Source: Colwellia sp. 1_MG-2023 (GTDB taxonomy: Bacteria > Pseudomonadota > Gammaproteobacteria > Enterobacterales > Alteromonadaceae). From it: a stretch of DNA of 64,000 nt. The translations under genes and the position numbers were made by a program. Each line of letters starts with the position of its first letter. Positions within the stretch are counted from its first letter, which is position 1. Under the pieces are notes generated by a model. That model saw only the letters and a list, made by a program, of their open reading frames with translations. It had not been told where the DNA came from and did not search any database. The stretch lies in assembly GCF_030546755.1 (NCBI RefSeq), contig NZ_JAUOPE010000012.1:1-64000 (forward strand). The letters run 5' to 3'. This document shows positions 48,183 to 54,857 of this stretch, piece by piece.

Positions 48183-49508
48183 TTGAAAGTATTTATCAAA
48201 TCGTTAGTTTTTATTCTTCTTGCTCTTATTATTACGAGTTTGGGGCTTATTTACTTCGCGCTGCAATCGCAACAATCAACGGTACAAGTGAATCAAATTA
48301 ATGCCGCTTCAGCAAAACATAGTCAACAATTGGCACAACGCATTGTAAGTACTTTGAAACAAAAAAATACCGTCACGAGTATTAGTATCAATCAACAAGA
48401 AGCTAATGGTTTAACGGCTTTACTTCATCGAGCTTTTCCAAAAGTGAATGCCGATGTTCGCTTGTCAAAATACGGTGCGGCGATTGAAGCGTCCTTAGCA
48501 TTGCCATTTCCTAGCTTTATCAAATATTTAAACGTCAATGCTTATATTTCACCTTCTACACAAGGTTTGTTGCTTGATGAAGTCAGTCTTGGTGACTTGA
48601 AAGTTAGCGGTGAATTTTTTATTTCGTTAATGCGCTTTGCCGCAGACAACTTTCTTAAAGAACAATTGCTTGATAACGCACTCGCGATGATCACCTCGAT
48701 TGATATTAATGAAGAAAGGTTGATTGCTCATTTATCGATAGATAAAAATTTATTAACCATGAAAAAAGACGATAAGTCATTTTTATTAAAAATGCGTGAT
48801 GATTTAGCTTTATTTGGTAACGTAGAAACTATCTCTTTTTATTATCAATCATTAAGTGAATTCGCAGCGCAACAAGATATGCATTCATCAATCGCGGTGT
48901 TTATTCGTCATGTGTTTGAACTGGCGAAAACGCGCAGTAGTATCTCTAAAGAATATCTTGCCGTGAAAGAAAACCAAGCAGCGATAACCGCATTAATCAT
49001 TTATTTTGGCGCTGATCGTTTTGAATTATTAGTGGGCGATGTCATTATTCGTGAAAAAGAACAGCTCGTGATCCGTAACAGGCTGAGAAAACATGTTAGC
49101 TTACAAACTAGACCTGATTTACAAAAACATTTTATCTACTCAATGGCATTACAACTGTTTAGCAGCCATGGTGCAAGTGACGCGATAGGTGAGTTTAAAG
49201 AGTTTTTAGATACCAATAAAGGCGGCAGTGGTTTTAGTTTTGCCGATTTACAAGCGGATAGAGCAGGCACGCGTTTAGCCATGATAGTCACTAAATCTGA
49301 AAAAAATGCTAAGCGTGCTCAGCAATTATTAGCGAACGTTACTGATGCAGAATTACTACCTAGTATTGAAGGTTTACATGAAGGTTTGAATGAAGACAGT
49401 TTTGAAAAGAAATTTAAAGATGTCTTGTCGAAAGATTATCAACAAACTTTAACAGAAATAGATAATCGTTTGAAAAACTTACCTGTCTATCAATTAGGTT
49501 GGGAATAG
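48183..49508 (+). CDS. Membrane-anchored protein of unknown function
   Basis: A 441-residue protein with one N-terminal membrane helix (about residues 5-27) and a long, mainly helical, extracytoplasmic domain. I recognise no family. The start is a TTG without a Shine-Dalgarno; in-frame upstream sequence is open only to a TAG at 48114 and has no ATG or GTG. Element copy 2 ends 119 bp upstream, so the original promoter and perhaps the true N-terminus could have been disturbed. The rest of the frame is intact and codon use looks normal. Confidence 0.75.
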   Translation: MKVFIKSLVFILLALIITSLGLIYFALQSQQSTVQVNQINAASAKHSQQLAQRIVSTLKQKNTVTSISINQQEANGLTALLHRAFPKVNADVRLSKYGAAIEASLALPFPSFIKYLNVNAYISPSTQGLLLDEVSLGDLKVSGEFFISLMRFAADNFLKEQLLDNALAMITSIDINEERLIAHLSIDKNLLTMKKDDKSFLLKMRDDLALFGNVETISFYYQSLSEFAAQQDMHSSIAVFIRHVFELAKTRSSISKEYLAVKENQAAITALIIYFGADRFELLVGDVIIREKEQLVIRNRLRKHVSLQTRPDLQKHFIYSMALQLFSSHGASDAIGEFKEFLDTNKGGSGFSFADLQADRAGTRLAMIVTKSEKNAKRAQQLLANVTDAELLPSIEGLHEGLNEDSFEKKFKDVLSKDYQQTLTEIDNRLKNLPVYQLGWE

Positions 49509-49600
49509 CTATTTTGGGAATAGCATAGCTGGGTATAACTTACTTGAGAATAATTTTCTTGAGAATAACTAGGTTAGGGAATAATTGGCTAGAATAAAAA
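49497..49600 (+). repeat. Degenerate tandem repeats starting at a stop codon
   Basis: The last codons TGGGAATAG of the preceding gene are followed by several imperfect copies of the same short unit: TGGGAATAG, TGGGTATAA, TGAGAATAA, TGAGAATAA, TAGGGAATAA and TAGAATAA, spaced about 11-20 bp. They remain largely in frame, so the stretch carries many consecutive stop codons. It looks like decayed tandem duplication. Confidence 0.5.
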
Positions 49601-49638
49601 ACAAAAGCTATGTCTTGAACACAGGATTTTTTTCAATT

Positions 49639-49672
49639 AAAAAAGCCTTATCATAGGTTGATAAGGCTTTTA
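49639..49672. terminator. Bidirectional rho-independent terminator
   Basis: AAAAGCCTTATCA pairs with TGATAAGGCTTTT around TAGGT, with A and T runs on the two sides. It lies between the convergent 48183 gene and proS and can serve both. Confidence 0.88.
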
Positions 49673-49717
49673 AAATTCAAATCACTTAATGAGTGTAATG
49701 ACTCGATTTAACTTAGT

Positions 49718-51415
49718 TTAGTTGAAAAGTGACATTACTTCGTCAATTGCCATCAAAGACTTTTCGCCGCTGATACGATCTTTTACTTCAATTTGCTGTG
49801 TATCTAAATTGCGCTCACCTACTACTAATAATATTGGTGTACCAATTAATTCATGATCAGCAAACATTACTCCTGGACGTTCTTTACGATCATCAAATAA
49901 AACTTCGATACCCGCCTGCTGGAGTTTTTCATACAAAGCTTCCGCCGTTTCTTTAACGCGAGCAGATTTTGCCATATTCATCGGCACAATAGCCGCTTGA
50001 AAAGGAGCAATTGCTTTTGGCCATTTTATGCCATATTTGTCATGGTTTTGTTCAATCGCTGCGGCAACGATACGTGAAACACCAATGCCATAACAACCCA
50101 TGGTTAAGGTTTGATTTTTACCTTCTTCGGTTAATACGCCACAGTTCATCGCTTGTGCGTATTTGTCGCCTAATTGGAAAATATGACCCACTTCAATACC
50201 ACGTTTAATGACGATTTTTCCTTCTCCACAGGGGCTAGGATCACCTTCTACAACGTTACGGATGTCTTGGATATTAATTTCACCACAATCTCTTTGCCAG
50301 TTAACCCCAGTAAATGATTGATTATTAACATTAGCACCACAAGCAAAGTCGCTTAAATGAGCCGCACTTCTATCAACAATTACTTCAATTTCAAGCCCTT
50401 TAGGACCAACTGAGGTAATGTGACAATTTGTTAAAGCTGAAATTTGTTCATCTGTTGCCATAGTTAATGGTGCAGCAACACTTGGTAAATTCTCTGCTTT
50501 TACTTCATTGAGTTGATGATCGCCACGTAAAACTAACGCTACCAATTTTTCTGCTTCGCCATCAGCGACAGCCCCATGCACGATAACTGTTTTAACGGTA
50601 TTAGTTATTTCTATGTCCGTTGTTTTAATTAATCGTTCTAGTTTTAAATCAACAGTTTCTAACGCGGCGGTTGCCGGTGAACGTTCACCTTGTGGTGCTA
50701 AAGCTTCTGCTTTTTCAATGTTAGCGGCAAAGTCACTGCTATCACTAAAGGCAATGTCGTCTTCGCCTGAGTCTGCAAGTACATGAAATTCGTGTGAGCC
50801 TTCTCCACCAATTGAGCCGTTATCGGCAATTACTGGACGAAAATCTAAACCAAGACGTTCAAAGATACGGCAATACGCATCAAACATATTTTGATAAGTT
50901 TTCTTTAAACAATTGTCACTAAGGTGGAAAGAATAGGCATCTTTCATTAAAAATTCGCGGCCACGCATGACACCAAAACGAGGGCGAATTTCATCACGAA
51001 ACTTCGTTTGAATTTGAAATAAGCTTAATGGTAATTGCTTATAGCTGCTGATTTCTGTGCTAATAAGCTTGGTGATCACTTCTTCATGAGTCGGTCCTAA
51101 CACGAAAGGGCGGTTATGACGATCATGTAAACGAAGTAATTCTGGTCCGTAATCTTCCCAACGCCCTGATTCTTCCCAAAGATCAGCAGGCTGTACCATT
51201 GGCATTAATGTTTCGATAACCCCAGCTCTTTCCATTTCTTCACGAATAATGTTTTCAACTTTACGAAGTACTTTTAACCCTGTGGGTAACCACGTATATA
51301 AACCCGAAGCCACATTACGAACTAAACCTGCTCGTAACATTAATTGATGGCTGATCACTTCTGCATGAGCAGGCGTTTCTTTCTGAGTAGAAAGTAAATA
51401 TTGGCTAGTACGCAT
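49718..51415 (-). CDS. proS: Prolyl-tRNA synthetase
   Basis: A 565-residue class II aminoacyl-tRNA synthetase charging tRNA-Pro. Class II motifs are seen in [40 protein letters not shown] and the C-terminal [13 protein letters not shown]. An editing (INS) domain occupies the middle, as in the bacterial long form (E. coli ProS 572). The N-terminus [22 protein letters not shown] is typical. It is a single cytoplasmic gene with the shared terminator downstream. Confidence 0.97.
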   Translation of the reverse strand: MRTSQYLLSTQKETPAHAEVISHQLMLRAGLVRNVASGLYTWLPTGLKVLRKVENIIREEMERAGVIETLMPMVQPADLWEESGRWEDYGPELLRLHDRHNRPFVLGPTHEEVITKLISTEISSYKQLPLSLFQIQTKFRDEIRPRFGVMRGREFLMKDAYSFHLSDNCLKKTYQNMFDAYCRIFERLGLDFRPVIADNGSIGGEGSHEFHVLADSGEDDIAFSDSSDFAANIEKAEALAPQGERSPATAALETVDLKLERLIKTTDIEITNTVKTVIVHGAVADGEAEKLVALVLRGDHQLNEVKAENLPSVAAPLTMATDEQISALTNCHITSVGPKGLEIEVIVDRSAAHLSDFACGANVNNQSFTGVNWQRDCGEINIQDIRNVVEGDPSPCGEGKIVIKRGIEVGHIFQLGDKYAQAMNCGVLTEEGKNQTLTMGCYGIGVSRIVAAAIEQNHDKYGIKWPKAIAPFQAAIVPMNMAKSARVKETAEALYEKLQQAGIEVLFDDRKERPGVMFADHELIGTPILLVVGERNLDTQQIEVKDRISGEKSLMAIDEVMSLFN

Positions 51416-51674
51416 TAAAGCTATTCCATAAAAGGGGTGATAAATTTTAAGGTGAGTATTCTAACAGGGCAGTACGCGTTGAAAAAGAGAAAATAACCGT
51501 GAACTGTCTATTATTTTAAATTCATGAAAATATTCGTTTCTTTAAAATGATAATGGCAAAATCAACAACAGAAAAACCAATATGAAACTCGTCGTATCCG
51601 TGGAGGAAATTTTTAATTATTAGCTATTTACCCCAGTAAAACTGATAAACTAAAATTAACGAATCTACTTGTGA

Positions 51675-52118
51675 TTAAAACGAAATTCGTTTTCTTTTAC
51701 CTGAAGTTACTGGGGATTCATTTATGTCGTTATTATAATCGTTAACGTGTTGTTTTTTATTGACTTTGGTTTTGTCCTTACTTTTGGTTTTACTCTTTGT
51801 TTTATTGCTTTGCGGTTTCTTTGCTATTGATTGGGCAAGCTTGTCCGCTTTAGCTGCTTTTTGTGCGTTAACATCTTGAACGGGGGCAAGACACTGTACA
51901 GCAATTACTTCACCATTAAATTCAACGATATCTTGATGGTAGATTTTTTTTCGCTTTTGAAATTCAACTTCACCATTGACGTACACATAACCTTCACTGA
52001 TGACAATTTTCGCTTCACCACCACCGCCAACCATATTGGCAATTTTAAGTAATTTACATAATTCGATGGGTTGGTATGAAACATCGATTGGCGTAATTTC
52101 TTGCAAAGTATCTTCCAA
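51675..52118 (-). CDS. S4-domain RNA-binding protein, YbcJ-like, with basic tail
   Basis: A 147-residue protein. Residues about 15-78 are an S4-like RNA-binding domain similar to YbcJ (PIELCKLLKIANMVGGGGEAK, GYVYVNGEVEFQKRKKI). E. coli YbcJ is only about 70 residues; here a further 65-residue tail rich in Lys, Ser and Asn (SKTKSKDKTKVNKK) is added, likely disordered and nucleic-acid binding. It is cytoplasmic. The role of the YbcJ group is not well established. It is a single gene. Confidence 0.88.
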   Translation of the reverse strand: MEDTLQEITPIDVSYQPIELCKLLKIANMVGGGGEAKIVISEGYVYVNGEVEFQKRKKIYHQDIVEFNGEVIAVQCLAPVQDVNAQKAAKADKLAQSIAKKPQSNKTKSKTKSKDKTKVNKKQHVNDYNNDINESPVTSGKRKRISF

Positions 52119-52348
52119 AGTAATCTCTAAATAGTGTTTGAAGTGATTATTTTAAGCTGAAACGTAAAAAGTGTACATGACATTATGTGATGCAATAACT
52201 TATCAAAGTACTTTTTGTACAAGGAAGTAATTAAAACAGTCCAGATTTTATTCTGCTCACCTCTTACTTGATGTTAATCAACATCGCTTGAAATGTTTTT
52301 ACACCAATCTTTGGGAAAAACAGGTTTTAAAGGGCTATTTTTTAATGC
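52119..52348. other. Non-coding upstream part of the 565-bp gap
   Basis: I see no intact gene here. The promoter of the S4-domain gene should lie near 52119-52180. The remaining part of this gap holds a broken reading frame and nested inverted repeats, listed separately. Confidence 0.5.
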
Positions 52349-52672
52349 ATGCTTAACTTGTATAGCGACACTTGTCACTTTTTCAAAGGTGATTCAGATG
52401 TCACCAGAACGCTTATTATCAGTATTGTTTTTTGCCTGATATATTTGAGTGGTGAAACCATTTATATCCCAATATCATCCGATGACCTTAATCATCTCAT
52501 CATCTTACTCATGGTATGAGATGTTTATGGTGGGATATCAAGTGATATTGTGCGAAACTTCATGCAAGAAACATCTTTAGATATTGAATCTAAGAAGCAG
52601 CTTTGTTCATTGTGCATCAAAAAGTTATTATCAATGAATTCATTTAAAATTAGAGTAATTACCAAGGCTTAA
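52349..52672 (+). pseudogene. Broken small gene with in-frame TGA, possibly Mor-like
   Basis: One reading frame runs from ATG 52349 to TAA 52670-52672 (107 codons) with a single in-frame TGA at 52517-52519. The first part includes SGETIYIPISSDDLNHLI, resembling the GG-x-x-[IV]-YIP region of Mor-type phage transcription activators. The second part reads GISSDIVRNFMQETSLDIES, with helical, basic-ended character. It ends 11 bp before the racemase ATG. A short remnant, two tiny genes, or chance are all possible; no ribosome site was seen for the ATG. Selenocysteine is unlikely: no SECIS-type element was recognised. Confidence 0.35.
52464..52538. repeat. Two nested 8-bp inverted repeats
   Basis: ATATCCCA (52464-52471) pairs with TGGGATAT (52531-52538). 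Inside it, CATCTCAT (52493-52500) pairs with ATGAGATG (52516-52523). All four arms are perfect. They overlap the broken frame and its TGA. A further GGTGA-N8-TCACC dyad lies at 52388-52405. Confidence 0.5.
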
Positions 52673-52683
52673 AATGAGGGAAT

Positions 52684-53385
52684 ATGAAAACAATAGGTTT
52701 ACTTGGAGGTATGAGCTGGGAAAGTTCACTCGGTTATTATCGGACAATTAATCAAGGAATTAAAACTGCTTTAGGTGGTTTACACTCTGCGAAAATAGCG
52801 ATGGTGAGTGTGGATTTTCAGCCGATAGAACAATTGCAACACAGTGGTGATTGGCAAAAAACGGCTGAAACTTTAGTCAACTCAGCTAAACAAGTGCAGG
52901 CGGCAGGCGCAGATTGCCTGTTAATTTGTACCAATACTATGCATAAAGTAGCCCCTCAAATTGCAAGCTCCATCGATATCCCATTATTGCATATTGCGGA
53001 TGCGACAGCTGAAGTTATTGTTAATAAAGGCTTTTCTACGGTAGGCTTGCTAGGGACTGCATTTACCATGGAGCAAGACTTTTATAAGAACAGATTAACC
53101 GAAAACTATGGTATTAAGGTTCTTATTCCTAACGAACAAGATCGAGTCATTATTCATGATGTGATTTACCAAGAGCTTTGTTTAGGTAAAGTTAATGCTG
53201 CATCGAAAAATGAATATTTAAGAATCATGAAAGCGTTATCACAACAAGGCGCACAAGCGATTATTCTTGGTTGTACTGAAATTGGTATGTTAGTTGAACA
53301 GTCAGATATACCAATCCCTTTATTAGATACGACGATTATTCATGCTAATAAAGCCATTGATTTTGCCTTAAGTGACGAAATATAA
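52684..53385 (+). CDS. Aspartate/glutamate racemase family protein (YgeA-like)
   Basis: A 233-residue amino-acid racemase. The two catalytic cysteines are in ICTNTMH (about Cys82) and LGCTEIG (about Cys199), the pattern of the cofactor-independent Asp/Glu racemase family. KTIGLLGGMSWESS at the start is typical of the YgeA/YgeA-like group, which can racemise several amino acids. It is cytoplasmic. GAGGGAAT lies just before the ATG, giving a clear ribosome site. The actual substrate cannot be fixed from sequence. Confidence 0.92.
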   Translation: MKTIGLLGGMSWESSLGYYRTINQGIKTALGGLHSAKIAMVSVDFQPIEQLQHSGDWQKTAETLVNSAKQVQAAGADCLLICTNTMHKVAPQIASSIDIPLLHIADATAEVIVNKGFSTVGLLGTAFTMEQDFYKNRLTENYGIKVLIPNEQDRVIIHDVIYQELCLGKVNAASKNEYLRIMKALSQQGAQAIILGCTEIGMLVEQSDIPIPLLDTTIIHANKAIDFALSDEI

Positions 53386-53546
53386 ACGATTCAGTTTGCA
53401 TAAGATGAAGCATAATTGCTAATGAGTAAATGTGAAGTCATGTTTATTCTTAATGAAAAAATAGTGTTAAGTCCTAAATACAATAGAAATACACGGTGAA
53501 AGACAAAGGAGTTACAAAAGAGATACAAAATTTTATTGGATTTTAG

Positions 53547-53574
53547 TTGCCTCGCTCATTTTATTCTGTACAAT
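53547..53574 (+). promoter_or_regulatory. Sigma-70 promoter of the riboswitch-DUF3718 transcript
   Basis: TTGCCT (53547-53552), a 16-bp spacer and TACAAT (53569-53574) are followed by GCGCCGC. The GC-rich discriminator resembles that of the tRNA promoter at 482-510. Transcription would begin near 53581, just before the riboswitch aptamer. Confidence 0.7.
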
Positions 53575-53586
53575 GCGCCGCAGCTA

Positions 53587-53667
53587 GAAACGGCAAGATA
53601 CTTGAAAGGGTATTACGCAAAACTACCGGTCTAAGGACAATAGTCTAAGACAGCGGAGTTACCAAGG
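53587..53667 (+). promoter_or_regulatory. c-di-GMP-I (GEMM-I) riboswitch
   Basis: The leader contains the conserved GEMM-I series in the right order and spacing: GGCAAG, a stem ATACTT/GGGTAT capped by a GAAA tetraloop, TTACGCAAAACTACCGG, a second stem with the CTAAGG tetraloop-receptor-like sequence (GGAC/GTCT, GTCT/AGAC), then CAGCGGAGTTACC. This matches Vibrio Vc2 (GGCAAACC, GAAA, GGACGCAAA, CCGG, GGUAGCGGGGUUACC). The aptamer lies in the 170-nt leader of the DUF3718 gene at 53751, so c-di-GMP should control that gene. ACCGGTA at 53695-53702 could pair with TACCGGT in the aptamer and form part of the switch. Confidence 0.88.
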
Positions 53668-53750
53668 CAAACCTCTTTGTTAAGGTGGCATGTAAACCGG
53701 TATTAACGTTTCTTATATTTGAACTGTTTAATATTATTTAAGGGTATTTC

Positions 53751-54095
53751 ATGAAATCTATTATCGCAGCGATAACATTCGCAACATTATCTCTTTCTTA
53801 CACACCACAAGCTGAAGCTTCTAATATTGCACAAAACCTTTGTGATTATGTCAATGTTGATAATAAGTCTAAATTACGTTCTTACTTAAAAAGCAATAAG
53901 TTAAAAATTCGTAATGTATTTGATAGTATTTCTTGTAATGGACAAAACTTATTAGAATTTGCTGCGGCAAAAAACTCAACGGAAACAGGTTCGATGATCA
54001 TTGGTAAATTATCGAAAAAAGTTGTTTCAAGTAACTTAGCTTCTATAGCCTCAACTGAGTTAGCATTAATTGCGGAAAAACGTGTAAGCAGTTAA
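53751..54095 (+). CDS. Secreted DUF3718 family protein under riboswitch control
   Basis: A 114-residue protein with a signal peptide of about 23 residues (ending AEAS) and the DUF3718 domain. C31 and C62 correspond to the conserved cysteine pair in the paralogue at 634-972; the two share the LRS-[FY]-LK-x-NKLKIR core. Function is unknown and it is probably periplasmic. AAGGG lies before the ATG. It is the only gene following the c-di-GMP riboswitch, and a terminator follows it. The link to c-di-GMP suggests a role in the shift between motile and attached life (inference). Confidence 0.9.
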   Translation: MKSIIAAITFATLSLSYTPQAEASNIAQNLCDYVNVDNKSKLRSYLKSNKLKIRNVFDSISCNGQNLLEFAAAKNSTETGSMIIGKLSKKVVSSNLASIASTELALIAEKRVSS

Positions 54096-54130
54096 TCGCA
54101 CCAAACAAAGAAAAGCAGTAAAATGAAACA

Positions 54131-54159
54131 AGACGAATAAGTAATTATTCGTCTTTTTT
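54131..54159 (+). terminator. Rho-independent terminator after DUF3718
   Basis: AGACGAATAA pairs with TTATTCGTCT around GTAA, followed by a run of T. It lies 36 bp after the stop codon. Confidence 0.9.
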
Positions 54160-54195
54160 GTTTGTCTCAATTTAAACAGTTAAATTGAGACAAAC
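54160..54195. repeat. Perfect 16-bp hairpin between convergent genes
   Basis: GTTTGTCTCAATTTAA (54160-54175) pairs without mismatch with TTAAATTGAGACAAAC (54180-54195) around ACAG. It directly follows the terminator and lies just before the stop of the convergent ATPase gene. No T run follows on either strand, so its role may be RNA stability or assisted termination for the minus-strand gene. Confidence 0.75.
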
Positions 54196-54200
54196 AGCTA

Positions 54201-54791
54201 CTATTTATACGAAGCTATCACGTCTTCTACTGTGTTAATGCCAAACATCACTTTTTTAATAAATGATTCAGCACTATTAACTAAGTTGTAATTTGGATGC
54301 TGCGACCAAACTTGTTGAAGTTTATCGTCTAGCGCTATGGCTGCTTTTTCAGACTCATTTCGTATGGGATTGTTACTTTTAATACTTTCACCTGATTTAG
54401 CCGCAGTTTCAAAAAAGATCACCGCATCATATCGAGCAAATTCTTCTTCAATAGTCGTTTTCATCGTTTGAAAATAATCTTCATAAGAGCCCGGCCAATA
54501 AGCTAATCCATCTAAACTTCCTCTATCACATAAAATGATCGAATTTGGGTAAGTTGCTCGTTGAATATCTTCTAAGTGCTTTTGTAAATGATAAATTGCC
54601 GTTTGTTGGGTTTTTAATACATGGTCGTCGTTTGTACGGGCAATACCACCACTGAAAATCATTGTGGCAGCCTCAGGCACTGTCGTTATTTGTCCGCCAA
54701 ATTCACGCCTGATCAAATCAAGTGCAGTGGTTTTACCACCGCCAGGTCCACCGGTAAGGACAATGCGTTTCTTAATTGATTGAATATCCAT
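54201..54791 (-). CDS. AAA family ATPase/kinase-like protein
   Basis: A 196-residue P-loop protein. Walker A is TGGPGGGKTT (about residues 13-22), followed by VPEAATMIFSGG and LCDRGSLDGLAYW, which resemble the AAA_28/NadR-kinase-like group. The fold is that of small nucleotide or nucleoside kinases, and a substrate cannot be named. It is cytoplasmic, with no partner gene nearby on its strand. Length is normal for this group. Confidence 0.85.
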   Translation of the reverse strand: MDIQSIKKRIVLTGGPGGGKTTALDLIRREFGGQITTVPEAATMIFSGGIARTNDDHVLKTQQTAIYHLQKHLEDIQRATYPNSIILCDRGSLDGLAYWPGSYEDYFQTMKTTIEEEFARYDAVIFFETAAKSGESIKSNNPIRNESEKAAIALDDKLQQVWSQHPNYNLVNSAESFIKKVMFGINTVEDVIASYK

Positions 54792-54857
54792 AAAAAGCTA
54801 CTTTTTTTAACATAATGATAGTATTACTTAAATTAAAATTGATGATGTTATTTTAAA

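Noticed and set aside
47849-48186. Two open frames over and after element copy 2 (47849-48037 minus, 47923-48186 plus)
   Set aside because: Both run through the inverted-repeat element and follow its palindromic sequence rather than a gene.
52517-52519. In-frame TGA considered as a selenocysteine codon
   Set aside because: No SECIS-like hairpin with the right spacing was recognised, and the nearby molybdopterin enzyme uses Cys, giving no sign of a selenoprotein context.
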